Below are positions 42,749 to 51,514 of a stretch of 64,000 nucleotides of DNA, one piece after another; position 1 is the first letter of the stretch; the number at the start of each line of letters is the position of its first letter. A model generated the notes under the pieces. It was not told the origin of the DNA and did no database searches. It worked only from the letters and a program-made list of their open reading frames with translations. The position numbers and the translations under genes are program-made. Source of the stretch: Pseudonocardia endophytica (lineage in GTDB: Bacteria > Actinomycetota > Actinomycetes > Mycobacteriales > Pseudonocardiaceae); NCBI RefSeq assembly GCF_004339565.1, contig NZ_SMFZ01000001.1, positions 3,534,001 through 3,598,000 on the forward strand, read 5' to 3'.

Positions 42749-43462
42749 TCAGGCCGGGGCGGCGTCCAGGACCCGGACGGTGTCGGTCAGGCGGAAGCCG
42801 GTGCCGTGACGGAACGGCTCCAGGCCCTTGAGCACCGCCTCGCGCACCGCGCCGGGGCCTGCCGCGCGGGCCGCGTGCCGCCCCGGTGCGGACGCCAGCA
42901 CACCGGCGACCAGATCGTCCTCGTCCTCGTGGTCCACCGGCACCCGGACGACCTCGATCCCGCGCACGGTCAGGCCGGCGAGCTCGGTGAGCTTCGTCAG
43001 CCGGTCGGGGTCGGTCAGCGGGGGCGCGCCGTCGCCCCGCTGCGGCCGCGGTTCGGCCCCGGTCAGGGGCGCCAGCGACGCGCCGATCACGGACGCGTCG
43101 CACTCCTCGGGAGCGCCCCAGACGCTCACCCGCACGGAACCGCCCGGCGCGGTCACCCGCGAGGCCTCGCGCAGCGCCACGACCGGGTTCGTCACGTGTT
43201 CCAGCACCTGCACGAGCGTGACCAGGTCGAACGCGTCGTCGGCGAACGGGAGCTCGTGCGCGTCGCCGATCCGCAGGTCGGCACCGGGCGCGGCCTGCTC
43301 GGCCAGCGACAGCGGACGGCGGTCCACCTCCACGCCGGACACGGTCAGACCGGCCGCGGCCGCCGCGGCGAGCAGGTCGCCCGCCCCGCAGCCGACGTCG
43401 AGGAGGCGGGCACCGGGGGCTGCCCCGGCCAGGACGCGGTCGAACAGCGGTGTGTCGCTCAC
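42749..43462 (-). CDS. Class I SAM-dependent methyltransferase
   Basis: 237 residues with the glycine-rich SAM loop LLDVGCGAGDLLAAAA, VSGVEVDRRPLS, DAHELPFADDAFDLVT and LEHVTNP, the UbiE/Coq5-like arrangement. The C-terminal half (RGIEVVRVPVDHEDEDDLVAG) is not diagnostic of a substrate. GTG 43462 is the only start that keeps the SAM loop at the usual distance. It is 21 bases downstream of the MetE-like gene's stop-codon-palindrome region but on the same strand; they may be cotranscribed. Confidence 0.88.
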   Translation of the reverse strand: MSDTPLFDRVLAGAAPGARLLDVGCGAGDLLAAAAAAGLTVSGVEVDRRPLSLAEQAAPGADLRIGDAHELPFADDAFDLVTLVQVLEHVTNPVVALREASRVTAPGGSVRVSVWGAPEECDASVIGASLAPLTGAEPRPQRGDGAPPLTDPDRLTKLTELAGLTVRGIEVVRVPVDHEDEDDLVAGVLASAPGRHAARAAGPGAVREAVLKGLEPFRHGTGFRLTDTVRVLDAAPA

Positions 43463-43472
43463 CCGCGCGAGG

Positions 43473-43486
43473 CTAGTGCCGCACTA
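43473..43486. repeat. Minimal CTAG palindrome
   Basis: CTAGTGCCGCACTA includes the perfect dyad TAGTGC-C-GCACTA (43474-43486). It equals the fused termini of the element at 45518-45600. Its last three bases form the TAG stop of the MetE-like gene on the minus strand. Confidence 0.55.
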
Positions 43487-44602
43487 ACCCCACACCTCGT
43501 CGGCCACGCGGACGATCAGCTCCAGCTTCGCCTTCTCCTGGTCGATCGACAGCGCGTTGCCCTCGACCGTGGACGAGAACCCGCACTGCGGGGACAGGCA
43601 GAGCTGGTCGATCGGCACGTACTTCGACGCCTCGTCGATCCTGCGCTTGATCACGTCGGGGTCCTCGAGCTCGCCGCTCTTGGTCGTGACGAGCCCGAGC
43701 ACCACCTGCCTGCCCGGCGGCACGAACCGCAGCGGCTCGAAGCCACCGGAGCGCTCGTCGTCGAACTCGCAGAAGAAGCCGTCCACGTCGAGCTCGCCGA
43801 ACAGGGCCTCTGCGATGTGGTCGTAGCCGCCCTCTGCCGCCCATGACGACCGGTAGTTCCCCCGGCACATGTGGGTCGTCACGGCCATGTCCGACGGGCG
43901 GTCGGCGATCGCCGCGTTGATCTGGCGGATGTAGCGCAGGTGCTGGGTCTCCGGGTCGTCGCCCTTGGCCCTGAGCTCCTCGCGGTGCGCCGGGTCGTTC
44001 AGGTAGGCGAGCGCGGTGTCGTCGAGCTGCAGGTAGCGGCAGCCCCGCTCGTACATCGCGGAGAGCTGGTCGGCGTAGGCCGCCGACAGGTCCGCCCAGA
44101 ACCCTTCGACGTCCGGGTAGACGGTCTCGTCGATCACGGCACGCCCGCCGCGGGCGTAGACCATGCTGGGCGACGGGATCGTCAGCTTCGGGATCGCCGT
44201 CGTGGTCGTCGCCTTCAGATAGTCGAACGCCTCGGCGAAGACGGGCTCGCGCAGGTGGACGCGGCCGTCGACGGCCATGCCCGCCGAGGCGAAGTTGTTC
44301 TGCCCCTGGGCGTTGCGCATCTTCACCTCCACCTTCCCTGACGTCTTCGTGACGCCGCCGAGCTGGTAGATGAAGTCCATGTGCCACGACGTGCGGCGGA
44401 ACTCGCCGTCGGTGGCCGAGCGCAGGCCGGTCGATTCCTGCAGTGCGACGACGGCGGCGATGGCGGCGTCCTCGGCCGCACGCAGCCCGTCGTCGTCCAG
44501 GGTGCCCGCGGCGTGCTTCGCACGGGCGTCCAGCAGCTCCGGTGGGCGCAGCAGGCTGCCGACGTGGTCGGCGCGGAAGGGCGGTTCGGTGCGGACGGAC
44601 AT
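43484..44602 (-). CDS. MetE-like cobalamin-independent methyltransferase
   Basis: 372 residues, corresponding to the C-terminal catalytic half of methionine synthase MetE (YxjG/YxjH type). Zinc ligands are expected in THMCRGN and SPQCGFSS. The N-terminus RADHVGSLLRP and ATDGEFRRTSWH are typical. This short form transfers methyl groups to thiols, often with donors other than folate. ATG 44602 begins MSVRTEPPF. It is divergent from the LLM gene with 67 bases between, without a cobalamin or SAM riboswitch. Confidence 0.9.
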   Translation of the reverse strand: MSVRTEPPFRADHVGSLLRPPELLDARAKHAAGTLDDDGLRAAEDAAIAAVVALQESTGLRSATDGEFRRTSWHMDFIYQLGGVTKTSGKVEVKMRNAQGQNNFASAGMAVDGRVHLREPVFAEAFDYLKATTTTAIPKLTIPSPSMVYARGGRAVIDETVYPDVEGFWADLSAAYADQLSAMYERGCRYLQLDDTALAYLNDPAHREELRAKGDDPETQHLRYIRQINAAIADRPSDMAVTTHMCRGNYRSSWAAEGGYDHIAEALFGELDVDGFFCEFDDERSGGFEPLRFVPPGRQVVLGLVTTKSGELEDPDVIKRRIDEASKYVPIDQLCLSPQCGFSSTVEGNALSIDQEKAKLELIVRVADEVWG

Positions 44603-44669
44603 GGGCGAAACGTAGCCGCGGCGCGGATCCGTCGCCCGCGCTCTTCCGCCAGGTGAAAGGATCGCCGGC

Positions 44670-45521
44670 ATGGAGTTCGGTGTGGCGGCGTTCGTGACCG
44701 ACTACGGGATCGACCCCGTCGAGCTGGCCCGCGCGGTCGAGGAACGCGGCTTCGAGTCGCTGTTCGTCACCGAGCACACGCACATCCCGACGAGCCGGGC
44801 CACGGAACGTCCCGGAGGCGGCGAGCTGCCGCAGCGGTACTCGCACACGTTCGACCCGTTCGTCGTGCTCGGCGCGATGGCCGCGGTCACCGACCGGGTC
44901 GTGCTCGGGACGGCCGTCTGCCTGGTCAACCAGCACCACGTGCTGAACCTGGCCAAGGAGGTCGCGTCCGTGGACCGGCTCGCGGGCGGGCGGTTCGAGT
45001 TCGGCGTCGGTCCGGGATGGAACGTCGAGGAGATGGCCCACCACGGCGTGAACCCGCGCAGGCGGACCGCCGAGATGCTGGAGCGCCTGGACGCGCTGCG
45101 TGCACTGTGGACGTCCGACGAGGCGGAGTTCCACGGCGAGGTCGTCTCGTTCGACCCGGTGTGGTCCTACCCCAAGCCGACGCGCGTGCCGCCGGTGCTG
45201 ATCGCGGGCGGCGGCCCGACCGTGCTGGACCGGGTGCTGTCGCACGGCGACGGCTGGATCCCGCTGCGCGTGCCGGTGGACGGCCTGGAGGAGTTCGCGC
45301 GGCGGGTCGAGGAGCTGCAGAGCCGGGCCGCCGACGCGTGGCGCGGGCGGATCCCGGTGACGATCTACGGCGGGGCGAAGAAGGCGACCGCGGCGCAGTC
45401 CTACGTGGACGCCGGCGTGGACAGGGTGCTGTTCGAGCTCGCCGACCCGGGCCCGGACGGCGATGCGCGGTCCGCGGTCCTGAAGGAGCTGGACGAGCTG
45501 GCCGAGATCGCCAGGGGCTAG
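44670..45521 (+). CDS. LLM class F420-dependent oxidoreductase
   Basis: 283 residues of luciferase-like TIM barrel: FESLFVTEHTHIPTSR, VLGTAVCLVNQHHVLNLAKE and GRFEFGVGPGWNVEEM are characteristic of actinobacterial TIGR03619-type F420-dependent enzymes. AGGTGAAAGG precedes ATG 44670. The substrate is unknown. Its TAG stop is contributed by the left CTAG of a palindromic element. Confidence 0.9.
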   Translation: MEFGVAAFVTDYGIDPVELARAVEERGFESLFVTEHTHIPTSRATERPGGGELPQRYSHTFDPFVVLGAMAAVTDRVVLGTAVCLVNQHHVLNLAKEVASVDRLAGGRFEFGVGPGWNVEEMAHHGVNPRRRTAEMLERLDALRALWTSDEAEFHGEVVSFDPVWSYPKPTRVPPVLIAGGGPTVLDRVLSHGDGWIPLRVPVDGLEEFARRVEELQSRAADAWRGRIPVTIYGGAKKATAAQSYVDAGVDRVLFELADPGPDGDARSAVLKELDELAEIARG

Positions 45522-45600
45522 TGCCGCATCGCGAAACGTTCGGCACCGATCTCGGAGGCCCAGGCGCTTCCGGCACCAACGTTGCGCGACACGGCACTAG
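45518..45600. repeat. 83-bp CTAG-ended imperfect palindromic element
   Basis: Left end CTAGTGCCGCATCGCGAAACG and right end complementary (CGTTGCGCGACACGGCACTAG) pair along most of their length. The termini provide the TAG stops of both converging genes (LLM stop at 45519-45521; enoyl-CoA hydratase stop at 45597-45599). It may act as a bidirectional terminator, and a diverged copy ends at 14332. Confidence 0.75.
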
Positions 45601-46385
45601 CGGGCCCGCCAGACCGGGTCGCGCTTCTCCGCGGCGGCGGCCTTGCCCTCCGCCGCGTCGTCGGTGGCGGCCGCGACCCGGCGGAGCGTCTCCCCGAACC
45701 GGATCGCCTCCGTGGTGCCCATCTCGGCCCCGCGCACGGACATCTCCTTGATCGCGCGCTGGGCCAGCGGCGCCGCGCGGGTCAGTCGGGCGGCGAGCGA
45801 GCGGGCGTCGTCGAGCAGCCGGTCGTGCTCCACCACCCACCCGGCCAGTCCGATCTCGTGGGCGCGGTCGGCGTCGATCGTCTCGCCGGTGAGAAGCAGC
45901 TCCATGGCGTACTGACGGTTGATCATCCGCGGCAGCCGGATCGCACCGACGATCGTCGGCACGCCGATCCGCGCCTCCGGGAACGAGAACGTCGCACGGT
46001 TCGAGGCGATCACGAAGTCGCACCAGGTGAGCAGCGTGACGCCGTAGCCGACGGCCGGCCCGTTCACGGCGGCGACGATGGGCTTGAAGATCTCCCAGCC
46101 GCTCTCCAGCGAGTTCACGGTGGGCCGTTCCCAGAAGCTGCCGGGGAAGTCACCCGCCGGGTCCCCGGTCTCCGACCTCAGGTCGGCACCGGCGCAGAAC
46201 GCCCTCCCGGCGCCGGTGACGATCGCGACCCACGCCTCGTCGTCGGTGCGGAAGCGGTCGAACGCGGCGTTGATGTCGCGCCGCATCGCCCCGTCGATCG
46301 CGTTCAGCTTCTCCGGACGGTCGTAGGTGATCGTCGCGACGTGGGCGTCGACCTCGTAGCGCACCAGCGGCGCAGCATCAGCCAT
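45597..46385 (-). CDS. Enoyl-CoA hydratase/isomerase family protein
   Basis: 262 residues of crotonase fold. The oxyanion-hole loops are AFCAGADL and NGPAVGYGVTL; SFPEARIGVPTIVG carries one acidic position of the hydratase pair (the second, usually after GA, is altered), so the exact reaction may not be hydration. ATG 46385 starts MADAAPLVRYE. It is followed on the same strand by nothing close but preceded by the IclR regulator 17 bases upstream, so the regulator probably controls it. Confidence 0.88.
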   Translation of the reverse strand: MADAAPLVRYEVDAHVATITYDRPEKLNAIDGAMRRDINAAFDRFRTDDEAWVAIVTGAGRAFCAGADLRSETGDPAGDFPGSFWERPTVNSLESGWEIFKPIVAAVNGPAVGYGVTLLTWCDFVIASNRATFSFPEARIGVPTIVGAIRLPRMINRQYAMELLLTGETIDADRAHEIGLAGWVVEHDRLLDDARSLAARLTRAAPLAQRAIKEMSVRGAEMGTTEAIRFGETLRRVAAATDDAAEGKAAAAEKRDPVWRAR

Positions 46386-46401
46386 GCCGGGACACTAGGG
46401 C

Positions 46402-47178
46402 TCAGGACGCCGCCCCCGCCGGGGCGAGCAGACGGGAGAGCGGCGCCGCGAGGTCGCGGACCGCGCGCTCGAGCTCCCACCGGCGGGTGCCGAACTCGGC
46501 TCGGCTGACCGACACCCCGACGGCGCTGAACCGGGCGCCCGCGGTCAGCGGCAGCGCGATCCCGGCCGTGCCGCGGGTGTACTCCTCGACGTCCACCGCG
46601 ACACCCGCCGACCGCACCCGCAGCAGCTCGCGGTCGAGCAGCCTCCGGTCGGTCAGCGTGCTCGGCGTCAGCGCCCGCACGCCGGACCGGGCCAGCACGT
46701 CGCCGAGCTGCCCGGGAGCGAGCAGGGAGAGCACGGCCTTGCCGAGCGCGGTCGCGTGCGCCGGGACCGGTTCGCCGATCCGCAGCCCGGCGACGCCGGG
46801 GTGCGCCGTGCAGGAGTCCGCGTGCGCGACCACGACGTCGGTGTCGCGCAGCACGACCAGGTAGGTGGCCGCCCCGACGTCGGCGTGCAGCTCGGCGAGC
46901 ATCTCGCGGACGGCGGGCGGTGGCGTCAGGTGGTCGGTGAGCCCGCGGGCCAGCTCGACGACGCGGTAGCCCAGCCCGTAGCCGCGCACGGCGTGCAGGC
47001 GGACCAGGTAGCCCTCCTCGACGAGCGCGCCGAGCAGCCGGTACACGGTCGGCAACGACATCGACAGCCGACGGGCGAGTGCCTTCGCCGTGATCCCGTC
47101 GCCCGCGTCGGCGACGGCCTCGACGATCCGCAGGGCCCGCCGCAGCGCACCACCGGGACCGGACTCGTCCGGACTCAC
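46402..47178 (-). CDS. IclR family transcriptional regulator
   Basis: 258 residues: winged helix (AKALARRLSMSLPTVYRLLG, LVEEGYLVR) and an IclR ligand domain (GEPVPAHATALGKAVLSLL). GTG 47178 begins VSPDESGPGG; the longer frame overlaps the opposite gene. It is 17 bases upstream of the enoyl-CoA hydratase gene and so probably regulates acyl-CoA metabolism, including its own operon. No operator could be assigned in the 52-base divergent gap. Confidence 0.92.
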   Translation of the reverse strand: MSPDESGPGGALRRALRIVEAVADAGDGITAKALARRLSMSLPTVYRLLGALVEEGYLVRLHAVRGYGLGYRVVELARGLTDHLTPPPAVREMLAELHADVGAATYLVVLRDTDVVVAHADSCTAHPGVAGLRIGEPVPAHATALGKAVLSLLAPGQLGDVLARSGVRALTPSTLTDRRLLDRELLRVRSAGVAVDVEEYTRGTAGIALPLTAGARFSAVGVSVSRAEFGTRRWELERAVRDLAAPLSRLLAPAGAAS

Positions 47179-47230
47179 CCACCTAGTGTTGGGCACCGGA
47201 AACGGCGGGACAAGCACCGGAGGGTCGATC

Positions 47231-47884
47231 GTGGCCGGCACGACGGAGCGGCAGGGCGGCGCCTACCGCCCGGTCACGCCCGCCGTGCTCGCCGAGCACG
47301 TCGTCGGACGCGCCGCGGCGACGCCGGGACGCGCCAGGGTGCTGCTCGACGGTGCCCCGCCCTCCGGGGCGGACGCGCTCGCCGACGCCGTCGCCGAGTT
47401 GCTGCGCCTGCGCGGGCGACCGGTCGTCGTCGTGCGTGCGGCCGACTTCCTGCGACCGGCGTCCGTGCGCCTGGAGCTGGGGCACACCGACGTCGACATG
47501 TTCCTCGACGGCTGGCTCGACGACGACGCGCTCCGGCGCGAGGTGCTCGACCCGGCCGGTCCGGAGGGGTCCGGGAGGGTGCTGCCGCGGCTGCGTGACC
47601 CGGTGCGCGACAGGTCGTTCCGCGATGCCCCGCAGGACATCGGCCCGGACGGCGTCGTCGTCGTGGCCGGCGCGCGGATGCTCGGCCGCGGCCTCGACGC
47701 GGAGCTGACCGTGCACCTGCGGATGTCGCCCGGCGCACTGGGACGTCTGCTGCCCGACGACGAGCGGTGGACCGTCGAGGCCTACGAGCGCTACGACCGC
47801 GAACGGGTACCGCAAGACCTGGCGGAGATCGTCGTCATGGCCGATCATCCGGAGCGCCCTGCGATGCGTGACCGCGACGGGTGA
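47231..47884 (+). CDS. Uridine-kinase-like protein with degenerate P-loop
   Basis: 217 residues. The N-terminal strand-loop reads LLDGAPPSGADALADAVAE; the Lys-Ser/Thr of a Walker A loop (GxxxxGK[ST]) is missing. RPVVVVRAADFLRPASVRLE and DVDMFLDGWLDDDALRRE are typical of actinobacterial proteins annotated as uridine kinase. The missing lysine makes true kinase activity doubtful unless the fold is displaced. GTG 47231 follows GGAGGG. Divergent from the IclR gene. The tRNA gene lies downstream on the other strand. Confidence 0.8.
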   Translation: MAGTTERQGGAYRPVTPAVLAEHVVGRAAATPGRARVLLDGAPPSGADALADAVAELLRLRGRPVVVVRAADFLRPASVRLELGHTDVDMFLDGWLDDDALRREVLDPAGPEGSGRVLPRLRDPVRDRSFRDAPQDIGPDGVVVVAGARMLGRGLDAELTVHLRMSPGALGRLLPDDERWTVEAYERYDRERVPQDLAEIVVMADHPERPAMRDRDG

Positions 47885-47975
47885 CACCCGTCCGGCACGG
47901 GGACAGCAGAACGAGCGATGGCGCCCGCAACCGAAAGCGAGAACCATCGTGAGGGAGGAGGTGAAGCTCGAAGTG

Positions 47976-48058
47976 TGGGCGAGGAGGGAGTTGAACCCTC
48001 ACGTCCTTACGGACACACGGACCTGAACCGTGCGCGTCTGCCATTCCGCCACTCGCCC
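47976..48058 (-). tRNA. tRNA-Leu (CAG)
   Basis: An 83-nt class II tRNA. The 7-bp acceptor stem GGGCGAG pairs with CTCGCCC, the D-arm, a 5-bp anticodon stem CACGG/CCGTG around loop TTCAGGT, a long variable arm and T-arm GAGGG/CCCTC with TTCAACT are all present. The anticodon CAG is at 48023-48025 and reads CUG leucine. CCA is not encoded. Its position next to fhaA is usual in this phylum. Confidence 0.97.
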
Positions 48059-48137
48059 TGACGACAGAAAAGTTAGCACCTGCCCCGGAGGGCGCCGTGC
48101 GGGGGGTACCGCCCCTCGCCCACCCGGGGTCGAAGCC

Positions 48138-48178
48138 GTGTCGGTTAGCACAGATACGATCGCCTCTGTCACCGACAC
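48138..48178. promoter_or_regulatory. Inverted repeat enclosing a candidate -10 of fhaA
   Basis: GTGTCGGT (48138-48145) and ACCGACAC (48171-48178) are perfect 8-bp complements around 25 bases that contain TACGAT (48155-48160), a TAnnnT hexamer. This may be a promoter with an operator or a 5' hairpin for the fha-pkn operon. Confidence 0.4.
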
Positions 48179-48203
48179 GCCGACTCGTTATGGAGGAGAT
48201 CAT

Positions 48204-49523
48204 TTGGGCCGCGTGGATCGCTTCGAGCGCCGTCTCCAGGGGATGGTGGGCGACGCCTTCGCGCGGGTCTTCGGGGGCAGTGTCGTCCCACAGGAAGTCG
48301 CACAGGCACTGCTGAGGGAAGCCGAGGACCACATCGAGCAGCTCGCGGGAGGACGCCTACTGGCGCCCAACCGGTACACGGTGCTGCTCAGCCCCAGTGA
48401 TCTCGACCGCATGGCCGATGACGAGGACGGGGTCGTCGCGTCCCTGTCCGCGCACGTGGCAAGGGAACTCACCGACCAGGGATGGGACACCTACGGTGAG
48501 GTCGTAGTCTTTCTGGAGCGCTCCGAGGCGCTGCACACGGGACAGTTCCGCACCCGCTCGGCTGTCGACCCCGACGCTTCCCGTCGGGCCGCCAACAGAG
48601 CTCGCACCGCAGGAGAAGCACCCATGAGCCAGCAACCGGGCCACCCCGAAGAGAACGGGCAGTACGGATACGACCGTGGCGCCCCCGGCGGATACGGCCA
48701 GCAGACCTACGCGCCCCCGGGGTACGAGCAGGAGCGCGGCCAGCAGCAGGGCTACGGCGGCTACGGCCAGCAGCAGCCGGGCTACGACCAGCAGGGCTAC
48801 GGCCAGCAGGGCTACGGCCAGCAGCCCGGCTACGACCAGGGCTACGGCCAGCAGGGCTACGGCGGCCAGCCCGGCTACGACCAGCAGGGCTACGGCCAGC
48901 AGCCCGGCTACGGCCAGCAGCCCGGGTACGACCAGGGCTACGGCCAGCAGGGCTACGGCGGCCAGCCCGGCTACGACCAGCAGGGCTACGGCCAGCAGCA
49001 GGGCTACGCGGGTCAGCCCGGGTACGGCGGCCAGCCCGGTTACGACCAGGGCTACGACGGCTACGGCCAGCAGCAGGGCGGCTACGGCGCCCCGCAGGGC
49101 TACGCCCAGCCTGGTTACGACCAGGGCTACGACGGCTACGGCCAGCAGGGCGGCTACGGCGCCCCGCAGGGTTACGCGCAGCCCGGCTACGACGGCTACG
49201 GCCAGCAGCAGGGCGGCTGGGGCCAGCAGCAGGCGCTCGCCGCCATGCTGATCCTGGACGACGGCTCGAACCGGAACTACCAGCTGTCCGAGGGCACCCA
49301 CGTCATCGGCCGCGGCCAGGACTCGAACTTCCGGCTGCCGGACACCGGCGTCTCCCGCCGGCACCTCGAGGTCACGTGGGACGGCCAGATCGCGACGCTG
49401 AACGACCTCGGTTCCACGAACGGCACCACGGTCAACAACAGCCCCGTCCAGAGCTGCCAGCTGACCGACGGCGACGTGATCCGCGTCGGGCACTCCAGCC
49501 TGGTGTTCCGCACCCAGGGCTGA
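48204..49523 (+). CDS. fhaA: FhaA: DUF3662 and FHA domain protein
   Basis: 439 residues. Residues 1 to about 125 are DUF3662 ([37 protein letters not shown]), 140 to about 340 a Gln/Gly/Tyr-rich linker of imperfect [10 protein letters not shown] repeats, and 346-439 an FHA domain ([34 protein letters not shown]) that binds phosphothreonine. The start is TTG 48204 with GGAGGAG five bases upstream, giving MGRVDRF as in orthologues. FhaA docks with PknB and peptidoglycan synthesis factors in mycobacteria. Confidence 0.93.
   Translation: MGRVDRFERRLQGMVGDAFARVFGGSVVPQEVAQALLREAEDHIEQLAGGRLLAPNRYTVLLSPSDLDRMADDEDGVVASLSAHVARELTDQGWDTYGEVVVFLERSEALHTGQFRTRSAVDPDASRRAANRARTAGEAPMSQQPGHPEENGQYGYDRGAPGGYGQQTYAPPGYEQERGQQQGYGGYGQQQPGYDQQGYGQQGYGQQPGYDQGYGQQGYGGQPGYDQQGYGQQPGYGQQPGYDQGYGQQGYGGQPGYDQQGYGQQQGYAGQPGYGGQPGYDQGYDGYGQQQGGYGAPQGYAQPGYDQGYDGYGQQGGYGAPQGYAQPGYDGYGQQQGGWGQQQALAAMLILDDGSNRNYQLSEGTHVIGRGQDSNFRLPDTGVSRRHLEVTWDGQIATLNDLGSTNGTTVNNSPVQSCQLTDGDVIRVGHSSLVFRTQG
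48727..49221. repeat. Gln-Gly-Tyr coding repeats within fhaA
   Basis: Dozens of near-identical 15-21 base units built on GGCTACGGCCAGCAG and CCCGGCTACGACCAG. They encode the low-complexity linker of FhaA, and are long enough to vary in copy number by slippage or recombination between strains. Confidence 0.9.
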
Positions 49524-49630
49524 GACCCGGCGGCGGTACGGAAAGATGCGGTGGACCCGATCGGAACCTGACCGGTCGGGCACGCGCCGGTGCCTCCGGC
49601 GCCGCCGCGGGGAACGAAAGCGAGCAGTGA

Positions 49631-50101
49631 GTGCCGGAACTGGTGCTGCAGCTGACCAGAGGGGGATTCCTGGCCCTGCTCTGGTTGTTCGTGCTGCTCG
49701 CGCTGCAGGTGGTGCGGTCGGACCTGTACGCGGCCTCCGGGCTGCGGTCGGTGCTGCCGGGCCGCGGTTCCCGTGGAGGACGCGTGCGCTCGGCGGGCCG
49801 CGGCAGCCGTACGCCGCGTCAACTGCTGGTCACACAGGGCCCCCTCGCCGGCAGCCGCATCACGCTGGACTCCCGGCCGATCCTGATCGGCAGGGCCGAC
49901 GACTCCACGTTGAAGCTGGACGACGACTACGCCTCCACCCGGCACGCGCGCATCTCGCAGCAGGGCGAGGAGTGGTACGTCGAGGACCTCGGGTCGACGA
50001 ACGGGACCTATCTCGAGAGGGCTAAGGTCACCGGGCCCACACGGGTCCCCCTCGGGGTCCCGGTCCGCATCGGCAAGACGGTGATCGAGTTGCGATCATG
50101 A
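49631..50101 (+). CDS. fhaB: FhaB: membrane-anchored FHA domain protein
   Basis: 156 residues: an N-terminal membrane helix (GGFLALLWLFVLLALQVV), a basic linker, and an FHA domain ([36 protein letters not shown]). It is the FipA/FhaB homologue, a phosphothreonine reader that also recruits FtsZ-linked proteins and is a substrate of PknA/PknB. GTG 49631. It is 107 bases downstream of fhaA. Confidence 0.93.
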   Translation: MPELVLQLTRGGFLALLWLFVLLALQVVRSDLYAASGLRSVLPGRGSRGGRVRSAGRGSRTPRQLLVTQGPLAGSRITLDSRPILIGRADDSTLKLDDDYASTRHARISQQGEEWYVEDLGSTNGTYLERAKVTGPTRVPLGVPVRIGKTVIELRS

Positions 50102-50155
50102 CGACTCCCGCATGAGATCGCCGCGACGAGCCCCGACCGAAGCCGGAGCCGCCCC

Positions 50156-51514
50156 GTGACACTGGTGCTGCGTTACTCGGCCCGCAGTGACCGTGGGCTG
50201 GTCCGGCAGAACAACCAGGACGCCGTCTACGCGGGACCGCGTCTGCTCGCGCTCGCCGACGGCATGGGCGGCCACGCCGCCGGCGAGGTCGCCTCCTCGC
50301 TGGTGATCTCCGCGCTCGCTCCCCTCGACGACGACGTCCCCGGTGACGATCTGCTCGCCGAACTGCGCGCGGCCACCCACGAGGGCAACGACGCGATCTC
50401 GAGGCACGTCGCCGACGCCCCCGACCTCGAGGGCATGGGTACGACGCTGACCGCGATCCTGTTCGCGGGCTCCCGGCTCGGAATGGTCCACGTCGGCGAC
50501 TCCCGGGCCTACCAGCTGCGCGGCGGCGAGTTCGCCCAGATCACCAAGGACGACACGTTCGTCCAGTCGCTGATCGACGAGGGCCGGATCACCGAGGACG
50601 AGCGGGAGAACCACCCGCAGCGCTCGCTGCTGCTGCGCGCGATCACCGGTCAGGACGTCGACCCGTCGCTGACCATCCGCGAGGCCCGCGCCGGCGACCG
50701 CTACCTGCTCTGCTCGGACGGCCTGTCCGGCCCGGTCAGCGACGACACGTTGCGGGACACGCTGCTCGACTACGCCGACCCTCGCGAGTGCGCCGACCGG
50801 TTGATCGAGCTCGCCCTGCGCGGCGGCGGCCCGGACAACATCACCTGCATCGTCGCCGACGTCGTCGACGTCGACTACGGCGAGGACGCGCCGATCATCG
50901 GCGGGTCGGCGGGACGCAACCACCGCAGCGACGACGGCGACTACCGCCACGAGGACTCGACGGCCGGGTCGACGTCGGCGTTCCGTGCGGCCGCCACGAC
51001 GCTGCCGCGCACCCAGAAGACCGAGCCGGTCCGGCTCGAGCCCCGTTCCACGCCCGCGCCGAAGCGGCGCAGGGGGCTGCGGCCGGTGGCGATCGTGCTC
51101 GGCGTCGTGATCGTGCTCGGACTCGGTGCGTGGCTGGCCCGCACGCTGGTGATGCAGCAGTACTACGTGAGCGTCGCGGACAACGAGGTGGCGATCTACC
51201 AGGGCGTGCGGGGCACGGCGCTGGGCATCCCGCTGCAGTCGGTGGCGGAGCGCTCCGACATCGGGCTCGACGACCTGCCGCAGACCGTCCGGAGCCAGGT
51301 CACCGACGGGATCGTCTCGACCGACGGGCTCGACGGCGCGCACGCCACCGTGCTGCGCCTGCGCGACCGGATGCTGCCGCTGTGCTCGACGCTGGCGCCC
51401 CCGCCCGCACCGGTCGTGCTCCCGCCGCCGGCTCCCGGCCAGCCGCCGGTGACGACGACACCGCTGCCGACGGTGAAGGCCGAGCCGGGCACGAACTGCC
51501 GGAACACGAGCTGA
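50156..51514 (+). CDS. pstP: PstP: PP2C-type Ser/Thr phosphatase
   Basis: 452 residues. The cytoplasmic PPM domain (about 1-240) has the metal-binding aspartates in LLALADGMGGHAAGE and LLCSDGLSG, plus GGPDNITCIV. It is the sole phosphatase that reverses PknA/PknB. A juxtamembrane linker leads to one membrane helix (VAIVLGVVIVLGLGAWLART) and an extracytoplasmic domain of about 150 residues, ending Pro-rich. GTG 50156. Its stop shares one base with the RodA start (TGATG). Confidence 0.95.
   Translation: MTLVLRYSARSDRGLVRQNNQDAVYAGPRLLALADGMGGHAAGEVASSLVISALAPLDDDVPGDDLLAELRAATHEGNDAISRHVADAPDLEGMGTTLTAILFAGSRLGMVHVGDSRAYQLRGGEFAQITKDDTFVQSLIDEGRITEDERENHPQRSLLLRAITGQDVDPSLTIREARAGDRYLLCSDGLSGPVSDDTLRDTLLDYADPRECADRLIELALRGGGPDNITCIVADVVDVDYGEDAPIIGGSAGRNHRSDDGDYRHEDSTAGSTSAFRAAATTLPRTQKTEPVRLEPRSTPAPKRRRGLRPVAIVLGVVIVLGLGAWLARTLVMQQYYVSVADNEVAIYQGVRGTALGIPLQSVAERSDIGLDDLPQTVRSQVTDGIVSTDGLDGAHATVLRLRDRMLPLCSTLAPPPAPVVLPPPAPGQPPVTTTPLPTVKAEPGTNCRNTS

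Noticed and set aside
44603..44669. Cobalamin or SAM riboswitch upstream of the MetE-like gene
   Set aside because: The divergent gap is only 67 bases and has no structured core of these classes.
48357..49583. Leu/Val/Ala-rich open frame on the minus strand of fhaA
   Set aside because: It is the antisense of the Gln-Gly-Tyr repeats, which reads as hydrophobic residues by codon symmetry; no start or ribosome site.
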